A DNA stretch of 58,242 nucleotides, from the NCBI GenBank assembly GCA_019118545.1, contig DWYT01000059.1:1-58242 (forward strand), written 5' to 3'. This document shows, piece by piece, positions 8,238 to 17,437 of this stretch. The translations under genes and the position numbers were made by a program. The DNA is from Candidatus Mediterraneibacter merdavium. Lineage in GTDB: Bacteria > Bacillota > Clostridia > Lachnospirales > Lachnospiraceae. The notes under the pieces are model-generated. The model made no database searches. It was not told the origin of the DNA and saw only the letters and a program-made list of their open reading frames with translations. Each line of letters begins with the position of its first letter. Positions within the stretch are counted from its first letter, which is position 1.

Positions 8238-8499
8238 TCGTGCAGCCGGGGTGTTAGCGGTACCTTGTACCTGCAATCCGCTATAGCAGGGGTGATATTG
8301 CGCAGAGGGCGGCAGCCGGCAGGGCTGCCCCCGGTAAGTGATGTTGATGTCTGGGTCTCACGCGACGGGAACCTGTGAACCGTGTCAGGCCGGGAACGGA
8401 GCAGCACTAAGCAGGAGCTCCCGGGTGCCGTGAGGGTGCTTGGACTGAGTTAACTGCCGGGGTAACGCCTGTTGGTCATGCTCGAAGCGCAATGCACGA
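8238..8499 (+). ncRNA. ffs: Signal recognition particle RNA, large bacterial type
   Basis: About 262 nt of SRP RNA with an Alu domain, as in Bacillus scRNA. The ends pair (CGTGCA at 8239 with TGCACG at 8493). The Alu domain shows GGTGTTAGCGG and the following CTTGTACCTGCAATCCGCT, as in B. subtilis. The S-domain helix 8 that binds Ffh is near 8375-8415: GTGAACCGTGTCAGG, a GGAA tetraloop and GGAGCAGCAC. It works with Ffh and FtsY in targeting nascent membrane proteins. In many Firmicutes it lies near tadA or dnaX; here it stands alone, 18 bases from the convergent BCCT gene end. Confidence 0.95.
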
Positions 8500-8517
8500 A
8501 AAAGAAATGAAGACTTT

Positions 8518-10029
8518 CTATTTTTCCCGAACCATATTAAAAATACTTTTCATTAAGATAATACACACCAGAATCAAAGGAAATCCTGCGATCACACAGA
8601 CGACCTGTATGGTCTCAAATCCCCCCACAATCATAATACCCGCTGAAAAAACGACGAACACAACGGCCCACAGCAACCTGTTCCATCTGGCAGGCTGCTC
8701 ATAGCCGGTAAGCTTTCTGCTGGTCATTGACGAAATGATAAACGCGGAAGAACTCACAGTTGTCGCCAGAAAAATGAAGCATGAGACACAATATATTGCC
8801 AGCATAATTTTCGACATCGGAAGGCTCTGGATCACCGCTGTAATTGCCGCCTCCTGTCCATATTCATTTAATATCGACACCAGATCTATCGTACCTGTTT
8901 TCTGCAGGTAGAGAGAATATCCTCCCATCACCGCAAAAAAAGACATACATCCCAGCGATCCCCATATAACCTCTCCGGTGATCACCTGCCGGATCGTCCT
9001 TCCTCTGGATATGCGGGCGACAAATAATCCCATCACCGGCATATACGCAAGCCACCATCCCCAGTAAAACATTGTCCATGTCTGCGGGAACCCGCTTTGC
9101 ACATTCGGATCAGTATAGGTGCTCATTCTGATAAAATTGGAAAAAAGCATTCCCACAGAATTAATTTCAGAATCAATAATATAAAGGGTCGGTCCCACAA
9201 GAAACATGATTCCGAGAAAGACCAGTACCACATATATGTTGATCGTGCTAAGCTTCTGGATGCCCTTATCCAATCCCATGTAAACCGTACCGCCGAACAG
9301 AACCAGAAGCACCAGCAGCGTAAGCAGTTTCATGCCCATTGTATTTTCTGTTCCGATCATTGTAGAAATAATCTGTGATATTACAGGAATCTCCAGACCG
9401 ATAGACGCCCCGATCCCGCCCATGATCCCAAAGACTACAAATATATCAATAAGGATCAGAGCGTATTTATGCCATTTTCTCTCCCTCTTCCCAAACGCCG
9501 CCGCACACGCCGTGCTCACCCTTGTCGTATCTCCCTTTTTCACATACAACACATAGGCAATGGCTATCGTGGCTGGTATATACATCATCCATGCGCTCGG
9601 TCCCCAGTGAAACTGCCCGTACATATGAGCATAGTCATAGGCCTGATCCGTGAACGCTTCAACTTCAAAGGGTGGGGCCTGAAGGTACTGCAGCGGTTCA
9701 AAGAGGCTCATAATCATAATGGAGGCATCGATTCCCGTTGTAAATACCATGCAGATCCACGCAAATTTCCCGTATTCCGGTTTTTCATCCTCTTTGCCGA
9801 AACGGATTTTCCCGTACCTTCCAAAAGCCAGCCAACCCAGAAACACAAAATTTGCTATATAAATGCAAAGGTAGGCCCATCCGAAGTTTGTCGTAATCCA
9901 ATCCAGAAGACGGCTTAAAAAGCTGTATGCTTTCTCAGAACTTATTATCATGACCAAGGACATTAAAATGAATATGAGTAAAGTAGGGACAAATATTTTA
10001 GGATCAATATTCAGTTTTATCTTTTTCAT
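8518..10029 (-). CDS. BCCT-family transporter (betaine/carnitine/choline type)
   Basis: About 503 residues with 12 predicted membrane helices. The family signature is clear at about 320-355: WTMFYWGWWLAYMPVMGLFVARISRGRTIR. The tryptophan-rich segment lines the trimethylammonium site in BetP and CaiT. Substrates are quaternary amines such as betaine, carnitine or choline; which one cannot be told. The start at 10029 follows TGAGGAGA; upstream in-frame ATGs lack a site. It is the last gene of EamA-SDR-BCCT, with no CaiBCDE, GrdHI or methyltransferase genes beside it. Confidence 0.93.
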   Translation of the reverse strand: MKKIKLNIDPKIFVPTLLIFILMSLVMIISSEKAYSFLSRLLDWITTNFGWAYLCIYIANFVFLGWLAFGRYGKIRFGKEDEKPEYGKFAWICMVFTTGIDASIMIMSLFEPLQYLQAPPFEVEAFTDQAYDYAHMYGQFHWGPSAWMMYIPATIAIAYVLYVKKGDTTRVSTACAAAFGKRERKWHKYALILIDIFVVFGIMGGIGASIGLEIPVISQIISTMIGTENTMGMKLLTLLVLLVLFGGTVYMGLDKGIQKLSTINIYVVLVFLGIMFLVGPTLYIIDSEINSVGMLFSNFIRMSTYTDPNVQSGFPQTWTMFYWGWWLAYMPVMGLFVARISRGRTIRQVITGEVIWGSLGCMSFFAVMGGYSLYLQKTGTIDLVSILNEYGQEAAITAVIQSLPMSKIMLAIYCVSCFIFLATTVSSSAFIISSMTSRKLTGYEQPARWNRLLWAVVFVVFSAGIMIVGGFETIQVVCVIAGFPLILVCIILMKSIFNMVREK

Positions 10030-10088
10030 TGATTGTCTCCTCATTTTAATAAGCAAAGAGGCGGGTAACTACCCGCCCCTTTCCACTC

Positions 10089-10856
10089 CTACTGCGCTGT
10101 ATAGCAGCCGTCGATCGCTAGCGATGTACCTGATACAAATTCCGCCTCATCGGAAGATAAATAAACATATCCATACGCTATATCCTCTGGCTTTCCAAGA
10201 TATCCTATGGGATGCTTCCCAATAAACTCCTTTGAGTATTCCTCTATTGTCTGTCCGTTCTGGCGCGCATCATCGTAAGCCATAGGCGTAATGATATAGC
10301 CGGGATGTACAGAATTCACACGGATACTCAGGCGGTTTTCTCCGCAGTAAAGCGCGGCGGCTTTTGTCATCAGCGTAACCGCTCCTTTTGCGGCACAGTA
10401 TGCAAAGAACGCGGATTCCGCCACCAACCCCTCAATGGACGAGGCGTTAGCAATCGAGCATTTCTCACCGTTAGTCCGCATCTCTTCAATCGCAAGCTGC
10501 ATTCCGTAAAATATCCCCGTCTGATTAATGGCAATCGTCCTGTCCCATTCTTCTACAGATGTCGTTGCAATGTCTTTTCTGTAGGAGATACCGGCATTGT
10601 TGATCAGTACATTCAGCTTGCCAAATTCCTGCTTTGTGTAAGCAATACAGGCCTTCCAGTTTTCGTAATCTGTTACATTAAGCTTAAAGAAACGTGCGTC
10701 CGGGCCGATACTCTGAGCGATCTCCCGCCCCTTTTCTTCATTCAAGTCCGCGATGATTACTTTTGCTCCTTCCTTCGCAAATAATCTCGCCGTACACTCG
10801 CCTATTCCCTGTGCCGCACCTGTTATAATTGCCACTTTATTATCCAGTCGTCCCAT
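10089..10856 (-). CDS. Short-chain dehydrogenase/reductase (SDR)
   Basis: A classical SDR of 255 residues. NAD-binding TGAAQGIG (residues 12-19), acidic residue at the end of strand 2 (IIADL) favouring NAD(H) over NADP(H), NNAG, catalytic Ser in NASSIEG, and YCAAK as the YxxxK pair. The C-terminal VSGTSLAIDGCYTAQ is standard. Overall it looks closest to the cyclopentanol/hydroxysteroid dehydrogenase branch, so a secondary alcohol such as a steroid or cyclic alcohol is possible, but this is inference. Strong AGGAGG 8 bases before the ATG. It lies between the EamA and BCCT genes in one operon. Confidence 0.93.
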   Translation of the reverse strand: MGRLDNKVAIITGAAQGIGECTARLFAKEGAKVIIADLNEEKGREIAQSIGPDARFFKLNVTDYENWKACIAYTKQEFGKLNVLINNAGISYRKDIATTSVEEWDRTIAINQTGIFYGMQLAIEEMRTNGEKCSIANASSIEGLVAESAFFAYCAAKGAVTLMTKAAALYCGENRLSIRVNSVHPGYIITPMAYDDARQNGQTIEEYSKEFIGKHPIGYLGKPEDIAYGYVYLSSDEAEFVSGTSLAIDGCYTAQ

Positions 10857-10877
10857 AATGTTTTCTCCTCCTGTTAC

Positions 10878-11915
10878 TTATTGTTTTATCTGTGATTTCT
10901 GTAATTTTTCAATCCGTCCCGACTCAAAGATCACGATGGCGGAGCCGGAAAAGGTCAGTACCGCGCCGATCAGATTAGACAGCGACGGCATTGTAAAAAA
11001 CGGCGGAAGCGCCAGTATAACGATCGTCCATATCCCATACGCAATATTTAATGACGATGCGGTACTCACTCCTGCATTGTTCATTCCGCGGAAGTAAAAT
11101 ACATATGCCGCCGCATTGAAGAAAGAAGCAAGGCAGAATACAAGCATAATCAGCGGAATATTCCCCATCATCCCCTGTGTAAACGCATATCCCGAGTTGA
11201 AATCAATACTCTTTACAAGATTTACAAAGAAATCAAAGTTCCCCGGGATGAGAAGCAGAACCGCCAGCATCAGCGTATAGAACATGATCGCCGCCATCTG
11301 CTTTAGGGCAAGCGATACAACCGGATCGACGTCCTCCGACATAAGCCGGTATCCAAAATCCAGTTCAAGCGAATATCCAACGGACGCGAAAACCGCAAAC
11401 AAAATGCCTATAATATGAAGGCCTGAAAAGCCTGTCACCACGACCACACCCGATATTGCAAACAGTATGCCAATGAACTTAACCGCCGTGAGTTTTTCCT
11501 TAAACCAGAACATGGCAATGACCGATCCAAGCGCCGGGTAAAAAGCGCTGATGGACGTGGCCACTGATACCGAGTAACGGCTTGCAATCGCAAATGGCAC
11601 CAGTCCAAGCGGCCCCGCGAAAAGCGCTGCGGGCATAATTTTGAAAAAAGCTTTCGTCGGCAGAAGCCGTTTAAATTCGTGAAACTTCTTTTGCTGAATA
11701 CAGTACCCCACCTCAAAAACAGCCGTGATCAAAGCGTCAATCCACGCGATCCCGATGGCGGCCAAAATGATAAACATTACCCCCTGCGCACTGTCAAGCG
11801 TTCCTGTATCTCCGTTATACGGACTCAGCCAACTGTACAGTGTCACGGAATATGCCGCCCACAGTATGCCGGAAATGACGGCTTGGACAACACCTCTCTT
11901 GTTTGAACGCTGCAT
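10878..11915 (-). CDS. EamA/DMT-superfamily transporter
   Basis: About 345 residues with ten predicted helices in two repeated EamA halves; the first half ends in the typical FPALGSVIAMFWFKEKLTAVKFIGI segment and the second in NIAYGIWTIVILALPPFF. DMT proteins export or exchange metabolites such as amino acids or nucleosides. I moved the start to 11915, since AGGAGG lies just before this ATG while the longer frame has no site. It is the promoter-proximal gene of the operon, facing the tandem-AraC regulator. Confidence 0.88.
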   Translation of the reverse strand: MQRSNKRGVVQAVISGILWAAYSVTLYSWLSPYNGDTGTLDSAQGVMFIILAAIGIAWIDALITAVFEVGYCIQQKKFHEFKRLLPTKAFFKIMPAALFAGPLGLVPFAIASRYSVSVATSISAFYPALGSVIAMFWFKEKLTAVKFIGILFAISGVVVVTGFSGLHIIGILFAVFASVGYSLELDFGYRLMSEDVDPVVSLALKQMAAIMFYTLMLAVLLLIPGNFDFFVNLVKSIDFNSGYAFTQGMMGNIPLIMLVFCLASFFNAAAYVFYFRGMNNAGVSTASSLNIAYGIWTIVILALPPFFTMPSLSNLIGAVLTFSGSAIVIFESGRIEKLQKSQIKQ

Positions 11916-11939
11916 AACATTCCTCCTGATGATAATATT

Positions 11940-11951
11940 TTGACATGTCAA
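11940..11951. promoter_or_regulatory. 12-bp perfect palindrome in the divergent promoter region
   Basis: TTGACATGTCAA, a perfect palindrome 25 bases upstream of the EamA start codon, in the spacer shared with the AraC-type gene. A minus-strand promoter can be drawn just upstream (TTGTTC, 17-base spacer, TATAGA), putting the palindrome near the transcription start. A regulator operator is plausible but not proven. Confidence 0.4.
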
Positions 11952-12039
11952 TATGTCTATATTTTAACCTTCTCATCAGAACAAATCGGACATTTCATCT
12001 TTTCTCTCTGACTTTTTCCAATTATTCATAATTATTTGT

Positions 12040-12068
12040 TTAACATTTCGTGAAAAATATTGTATAAT
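12040..12068 (+). promoter_or_regulatory. Promoter of the tandem-AraC regulator
   Basis: TTAACA at 12040-12045 and TATAAT at 12063-12068 with a 17-base spacer, a good sigma-A promoter. The -10 lies inside an in-frame TTG extension of the downstream frame, which argues against that extension being translated. Confidence 0.65.
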
Positions 12069-12134
12069 AACAACATCATTTTAAGGGACATATTATGTAC
12101 TTTTATTAACATTACAGAAGGAGACCTGCTGAGA

Positions 12135-13349
12135 ATGCCCAAGATACCGCTATATTACAGGAATGACGAGTTTTTTAATGAATTTAAGACCAGCTGCTAT
12201 ATTAACCGCGAGGATATGATAGATGTATTCCCTGTATATCGTCATGATTTTATCGAGGTGAGCCTGATTCTGGAAGGGGAGGGGACGGAAGTGATCAATG
12301 ACACGCGGTATCCTGTAGGGCCGGGTTGGGTGTCTGTCACTATGCCTTGGCATTTTCATACCCTTCATACAAAACCGGATTGTCCGATCAAAAGATTCAT
12401 CTGTGAGTTTTCGATGGAAGATTTTTTCAACTACTCTGTGATCTGGCCTGCTGCCAAAGACGCTATCTTTAATAAAAAGTCCCCTTCGATTCTTTTAAAT
12501 GAAAAGGACTATAACGAATGCTGTTCGATTTTTAACTCCATGTATACTATATTTACTTCGGACGACCCGGAACGCCAGACCCGGCTCTATCTGAAACTGA
12601 TTGAATTCATGATGCTGTTTTACCGCGCCCAGCAAAACAGCAAAGACAAGGCGCCTGCTCCGTCCAACAATATAATCGAAACCGCATTAAAATATATCCA
12701 TCAGCACTTCAATGAACAGATCACCCTTAGTTCTGTATCCCGCCATGCAGGTGTGGGAACCACTATTTTAAGAGATAACCTCAAAGCATACACAGGCATG
12801 GAGTTTCATATGCTGCTTACTGATATCAGGATCAGAAACGCCTGTATCCTCCTTGCGCTGAAAACGCCTACAATTAAATATATCGCCCAAAACACCGGGT
12901 TTTCTACTGTGCAGAGCTTTTACCGCTCTTTTAAAAGCATAAAGGGGATCACACCGGAAGAATTCCGGCGTCAGCACTGGATGGAATCGGAGGGAAAAGC
13001 CGGATACCTGATGTACAACAATGAAATATGGGATATCCTGTATTACATCTATCTGCATTTTGACGAGCCAATAACTCCGGAGGAAGTGGCGCGCGCATTT
13101 GGCATCAGCACCTCCTACCTGCACAAAACCATAAAATACAATTTTCTGCAGACTTTCTCAGAACTGCTTCGGGAAATCCGTATCGGCTATAGCTGCGGAC
13201 TGCTCTCAGCTTCTGATATGCCTCTCGTGCAAGTAGCCGTTGAGTGCGGATTTAACAATACGAAAACTTTTTCCCGCGCGTTTCAGAAGCAAAAAGGCTG
13301 TACTCCCACAGAATTTCGTATGAGCCTTGAAGAAGAACGGCAGGGTTGA
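12135..13349 (+). CDS. Cupin regulator with two AraC-type DNA-binding domains
   Basis: About 404 residues. N-terminal cupin-like sensor (about 5-115, with GPGWVSVTMPWHFHTLHT), then two separate AraC/XylS helix-turn-helix pairs: one at about 185-285 (ending ..KSIKGITPEEFRRQ) and one at about 305-400 (ending ..QKQKGCTPTEFRMS). Ordinary AraC proteins have one such domain. Start ATG at 12135 follows AAGGAG; the longer TTG frame overlaps the promoter. It is divergent from EamA-SDR-BCCT and probably controls it. The first DNA-binding domain has the diverged helix SRHAGVGTTILRDNLK; the second keeps the normal pattern. Confidence 0.9.
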   Translation: MPKIPLYYRNDEFFNEFKTSCYINREDMIDVFPVYRHDFIEVSLILEGEGTEVINDTRYPVGPGWVSVTMPWHFHTLHTKPDCPIKRFICEFSMEDFFNYSVIWPAAKDAIFNKKSPSILLNEKDYNECCSIFNSMYTIFTSDDPERQTRLYLKLIEFMMLFYRAQQNSKDKAPAPSNNIIETALKYIHQHFNEQITLSSVSRHAGVGTTILRDNLKAYTGMEFHMLLTDIRIRNACILLALKTPTIKYIAQNTGFSTVQSFYRSFKSIKGITPEEFRRQHWMESEGKAGYLMYNNEIWDILYYIYLHFDEPITPEEVARAFGISTSYLHKTIKYNFLQTFSELLREIRIGYSCGLLSASDMPLVQVAVECGFNNTKTFSRAFQKQKGCTPTEFRMSLEEERQG

Positions 13350-13380
13350 AAAAGATGCTTTACAAAAGTGGATTACGCAG

Positions 13381-13450
13381 AAGCGGAAAGCCCGGGCAAA
13401 GGAGGACACCCCTTTTACGAGGGATGCAGGCGCCCTAAAGCTTTCCGCTT
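13381..13450. terminator. 11-bp stem hairpin between convergent genes
   Basis: AAGCGGAAAGC (13381-13391) and its exact reverse complement (13440-13450), with a further GGGC/GCCC pair inside. It lies between the end of the AraC-type gene and the end of the alpha-galactosidase gene. A long uridine tract is missing on either side, so it may be a weak bidirectional terminator or an mRNA-stabilising hairpin. Confidence 0.5.
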
Positions 13451-13474
13451 GCAGCGTTATTGGAGGTTATATAT

Positions 13475-15652
13475 TTATGCGGACTCTTTCTCTATGGTCA
13501 GATGGACTTGCCATGTTTTATATTCGCCCATCACGACCGGGACGGGATACCCCGCATACATCAGCGCCGCCCCGCTGTATATTTTTCCGGTGCTTTCGCA
13601 CAGATAGGGTTTCTCCGGATCAAGGCCTCTCATCCGGACATAGTTTGCCGGTTCATTTCCGTGGGTGTCCAATGACACAATGTTCAAAAGGGCCTCCGAC
13701 CGATCCTGCGACACAAACACCCAAGCCGCTATCTCCGTATCCTTGCCCGGCGTGTGGAGCCTGTAATAATCTCCAGTGTAGATCAGTTCCTGATATTTTT
13801 TATAGTCTTTTATCTGTTCCTTAACTTCCGCCTTTTCTTCCTCTGTCAGCAGGCTTAAGTCCAACTCGTAGCCAAAGCTTCCTGCCATCGCCACCACGCC
13901 TCTTGTCTTTAACTCTGTGACACGCCCTGTCTGGTGATTGGGTGCCGCCGATACATGGGAACCTACTGCACTGATCGGGTATCCGAAGGAAGTCCCGTGC
14001 TGGATGCGGATACGCTCGATGGCATCTGTATTGTCGCTGCACCAGATCTGGGGCGTATAATACAGCATTCCCGCGTCAAATCTTCCGCCGCCTCCGCTGC
14101 ATCCTTCGATCAGCATATCCGGATATCTCTGTATCAATCGTTCGAGGAAATCATAGACGCCGAGTACATACTCATACATGATTTTTCCATAGTTCTGGAA
14201 TCCCTCTACCGCCGAGAACACATCGCATATACTGCGGTTCATGTCCATCTTGATATATTCTACATTGGCTCCGTCTATCACTGCGGATATCTGTTCAAAT
14301 ATATGATCCACAACTTCTTTTCTGGAGAAGTCCAACACAAGCTGGTTCCTGCCTCTCACCGGACGCCTGCCGGGTATAACATACGCCCAGTCCGGGTGCT
14401 CACGGTACAGGTCGCTGTCCTCATTGACCATCTCCGGCTCGATCCACAGTCCGAACTTCATTCCCGTGCCGTTGACCGCGTCAGCGATGCGCTTGAGCGA
14501 ACCTCCTAGTTTTTCTTCATTTACATACCAGTCGCCCAGTCCACTGTCGTCTGTGTCCCGTTTCCCGAACCATCCGTCGTCCAGAACAAGCATATCCACG
14601 CCAAGCTCAGCCGCCTGACGTCCGATCTCAATAATCTGATCCCCCGTGAACTCTAAATATGTAGCTTCCCAGTTGTTTATAAGCACCGGACGCTTTCCAG
14701 TCTTGTATTTCCCTCTCACCACATGCTCTCTGATAAGCCGGTGGTACTTGTGCGAAAGTTCTGTAAGTCCTCCCTGTGTATAGACCAGCGCGGCCTCGGG
14801 TGTATAGAACTCTTCCCCCGGGCCTAAAGGATAATCGAACATCTCATCTAACAGTCCCGTCTGTATGCGCGTCTGATGAAACTGATCCCTCTCAGCCTCG
14901 CAGGAAAAGTTTCCGCTGTACAGAAGCATCATCCCATAGCATGAGCCGTAGTCCTCGGTCGTTTCCCTGTCTGCAAGAATAAAAAACGGATTGTGCTGAT
15001 GGCTTGACGTTCCCCTGCGGCTCGAAAAGTCCTGTCTGCCATGAATCAGCGGAACACGCTCCAGATTCCTCTCCATGGCATGTCTGCCATAGAAATGAAG
15101 AAGATCATAATCGCCGCTCAGAAAATCAAGACATGCACTTCCCGCCTTGTCAATATATATGGTCTGGTTCCCCCTGTTGCGCACCACGGCGCTCCTTGTT
15201 ATGGCATCCAGCTTGGGAAGTACCCCGTATTTTAAGACGACCTCCACCCCCGAAGCTTTATCCGCTAGCACGACCTCCACGGTATAAGCGTCCTTGTCAT
15301 CGGCATAAACGTTCGGAAGCCCCGGGATACTGTATTTTCCGGATATGACATCGTATTGTCTGAATCTGAGATCGGCTCCGAACACTCCCCGGCTGTTTCT
15401 GATATTGAACGCCGGACTGCGGAAGTCCCCGCTGCCGTAACAGGGATACTCAAGCGGAACCACGTCTAACGAGAATGTCCGGTCGTCACCGGCGTCATAC
15501 GGATTCCCGCTGAACCCCCTGTCATAGCCTGTCAGCAGCCAGCTCATATCGCCGTCTGCCTTCGGCCCATAATATAAATGAAGCAAAAAACCAAGGTCAT
15601 TGACGCCCATCTGGTAAGTTGTATGCTGTGTCTGTAATGTGATTAATCTCAT
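13475..15652 (-). CDS. Alpha-galactosidase, glycoside hydrolase family 36
   Basis: 725 residues, typical for tetrameric GH36 enzymes that remove alpha-1,6-galactose from melibiose, raffinose and stachyose. N-terminal beta-sandwich followed by the TIM barrel: LVLDDGWFGKRDTDD, the nucleophile aspartate in VEYIKMDMNRSI, the GCSGGGGRFD loop, and the acid/base aspartate in CSDNTDAIERIRIQ. The start at 15652 has GAGG 8 bases upstream. No signal peptide, so it is intracellular and acts on sugars imported by the ABC system just upstream, with which it is cotranscribed (46 bases apart). Confidence 0.95.
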   Translation of the reverse strand: MRLITLQTQHTTYQMGVNDLGFLLHLYYGPKADGDMSWLLTGYDRGFSGNPYDAGDDRTFSLDVVPLEYPCYGSGDFRSPAFNIRNSRGVFGADLRFRQYDVISGKYSIPGLPNVYADDKDAYTVEVVLADKASGVEVVLKYGVLPKLDAITRSAVVRNRGNQTIYIDKAGSACLDFLSGDYDLLHFYGRHAMERNLERVPLIHGRQDFSSRRGTSSHQHNPFFILADRETTEDYGSCYGMMLLYSGNFSCEAERDQFHQTRIQTGLLDEMFDYPLGPGEEFYTPEAALVYTQGGLTELSHKYHRLIREHVVRGKYKTGKRPVLINNWEATYLEFTGDQIIEIGRQAAELGVDMLVLDDGWFGKRDTDDSGLGDWYVNEEKLGGSLKRIADAVNGTGMKFGLWIEPEMVNEDSDLYREHPDWAYVIPGRRPVRGRNQLVLDFSRKEVVDHIFEQISAVIDGANVEYIKMDMNRSICDVFSAVEGFQNYGKIMYEYVLGVYDFLERLIQRYPDMLIEGCSGGGGRFDAGMLYYTPQIWCSDNTDAIERIRIQHGTSFGYPISAVGSHVSAAPNHQTGRVTELKTRGVVAMAGSFGYELDLSLLTEEEKAEVKEQIKDYKKYQELIYTGDYYRLHTPGKDTEIAAWVFVSQDRSEALLNIVSLDTHGNEPANYVRMRGLDPEKPYLCESTGKIYSGAALMYAGYPVPVVMGEYKTWQVHLTIEKESA

Positions 15653-15698
15653 AGGCTGTACCTCGCAATTAAATATAATGCACAATGCTTTAAAGCTA

Positions 15699-16523
15699 TC
15701 ACTTTCCTCCCGTCATTGCCACGCCCTCGATGAACTGCTTCTGGAAGATCAGATACAGGATCACCATGGGCAGCATGGCAAACAGTGAACCGGCCATCAG
15801 CACCGGATAATTTGTGCTCGACAGACTGTTCAGTGTTGAAAGTCCCGCTGATAAGGTTGTTGAGTTGATGTTTGTATTTGCCACCAAAGGCCACATCAAG
15901 TCAGCATAAGAAAATACCGCCGTAAATACTGCCAGAGCCGCCACCGACGCTTTTGTCAGCGGGAACATGACCTTTGTAAATGTCTGCCAGCGGTTACATC
16001 CGTCCAGATAAGCCGCCTCCGCGATCTCATCGGGTATTCCCATATATGTCTGTCTGAGGAAGAATGTCCCGAACGCGCTTACCAGACCCGGGAATACGAG
16101 TGAAAAAACCGTGTCTGTCATGCCCAGACCTGCCACCATCTCATACTGAGGGATAATAAAGATCTGTCCCGGTATCATCTGCTGGATAATGACGAGTGTA
16201 AAGAGAATGTTTTTTCCTTTAAAATCCAGCTTTGCAAAGGCGAATCCTGCCATGGAGCTGAACAGCACGGCACACACTACCCTGAACAGGATCATCAGTC
16301 CGGTGTTCAGGTAGAGTTTTCCAAAGGGAAGCAGATCCAGTACCTTTGTAAAGGATGAAAAGTCCCAGTTCTGCGGCAGGATCGTTGGCGGCACCTGCAG
16401 AACCTCAGCATTTGTCTTTACCGCCGTAAGAAGCATCCAGATAAACGGAAATACCATGATAAGCGATCCGATGATAAGTACGGCATAGATCAGCACCGTT
16501 GAAATTGTCTTTTTCTTCTTCAT
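15699..16523 (-). CDS. Sugar ABC transporter permease (MsmG/MalG type)
   Basis: 274 residues, six helices. The EAA loop of carbohydrate permeases is visible as EIAEAAYLDGCNRWQTFTKVMFPLTK, which docks on the ATPase. Pairs with the MsmF-type permease 12 bases upstream. No ATPase gene lies in this cluster, so it probably uses the shared MsmK/MsiK-type ATPase encoded elsewhere, as in other Firmicute CUT1 systems. Part of the operon binding protein-permease-permease-alpha-galactosidase. Confidence 0.92.
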   Translation of the reverse strand: MKKKKTISTVLIYAVLIIGSLIMVFPFIWMLLTAVKTNAEVLQVPPTILPQNWDFSSFTKVLDLLPFGKLYLNTGLMILFRVVCAVLFSSMAGFAFAKLDFKGKNILFTLVIIQQMIPGQIFIIPQYEMVAGLGMTDTVFSLVFPGLVSAFGTFFLRQTYMGIPDEIAEAAYLDGCNRWQTFTKVMFPLTKASVAALAVFTAVFSYADLMWPLVANTNINSTTLSAGLSTLNSLSSTNYPVLMAGSLFAMLPMVILYLIFQKQFIEGVAMTGGK

Positions 16524-16535
16524 CTCATCCGCCTC

Positions 16536-17420
16536 CTATACTTCGTAATTAACCCATTTCTTCTGTCCTATGAACTGAACTGCCGTGATAATGCCGATCA
16601 GAAGCACCGTAGCGATAACGATCGCGGACGCATACCCTTTGTCCCCTTTAATAAAGGATTCACGGTAGAACAGGTAGATAAGTGACTGTGATTTGCTCAG
16701 GGCCGGGTTTCCTTCCCCTATCATCATATAAATCAGGTCATACACCTTCAAGGACGCCATCAGGCGCATGATAAGCACGACAAACAGCGTCGGGGATACC
16801 ATGGGAAGTGTGATATACCTGAACTGCTGTAATTTGGTACAGCCGTCAAGACTCGCCGCCTCATAATAGCTCTTGGAGATATTCTGTATTCCTGAGAGCA
16901 GCAGCACCGCGTCATATCCGATGGCGCTCCAGATTGCTACAATGGCGACGGTCGGTATGACCAGATTCGGATCAGTGATCCAGTTTGCCTTAAGATGGAA
17001 TACCGTGTTGATAATTCCGTACTCTGAATTGAACATCCACTTCCATACCATGGCTACCGCCGCTGGGGCAACGACCATCGGCAGGAAGAAGATCGCGCGG
17101 AATACAACTTTCCCCCTCACCTTTGCATTGAGCATGATCGCCACAACCAGAGCGATGAATACTCCCACGGGCACCGTAAGTATACAGAAATAAATTGTGT
17201 TCCACGCCGCCTGCCAGAACTCTGAGCTGGAGAACATCTCCACATAATTAGAGAGTCCGGCAAAGGTCCGTCCACCGAATACGCCGCTCTTACAAAAGCT
17301 TAAGATGATCGTATCAATGAACGGATATACATTTAAAATAATCAGTCCGATAATGGTGGGCGCTATCATCAGATAGCCCCACTTATTATCCTGACCAAGT
17401 AATCCTCTTTTTTTCTTCAT
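16536..17420 (-). CDS. Sugar ABC transporter permease (MsmF/MalF type)
   Basis: 294 residues with six helices and the EAA motif YYEAASLDGCTKLQQFRYITLPMVSP. Short N-terminal cytoplasmic tail of basic residues (MKKKRGLLGQDNKWGY). Forms the heterodimeric channel with the adjacent MsmG-type protein for an alpha-galactoside or related oligosaccharide, inferred from the alpha-galactosidase in the same operon. 17 bases after the binding-protein stop, with AGGAGGA before the ATG. Confidence 0.92.
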   Translation of the reverse strand: MKKKRGLLGQDNKWGYLMIAPTIIGLIILNVYPFIDTIILSFCKSGVFGGRTFAGLSNYVEMFSSSEFWQAAWNTIYFCILTVPVGVFIALVVAIMLNAKVRGKVVFRAIFFLPMVVAPAAVAMVWKWMFNSEYGIINTVFHLKANWITDPNLVIPTVAIVAIWSAIGYDAVLLLSGIQNISKSYYEAASLDGCTKLQQFRYITLPMVSPTLFVVLIMRLMASLKVYDLIYMMIGEGNPALSKSQSLIYLFYRESFIKGDKGYASAIVIATVLLIGIITAVQFIGQKKWVNYEV

Positions 17421-17437
17421 CAGGAGTTCCTCCTATA

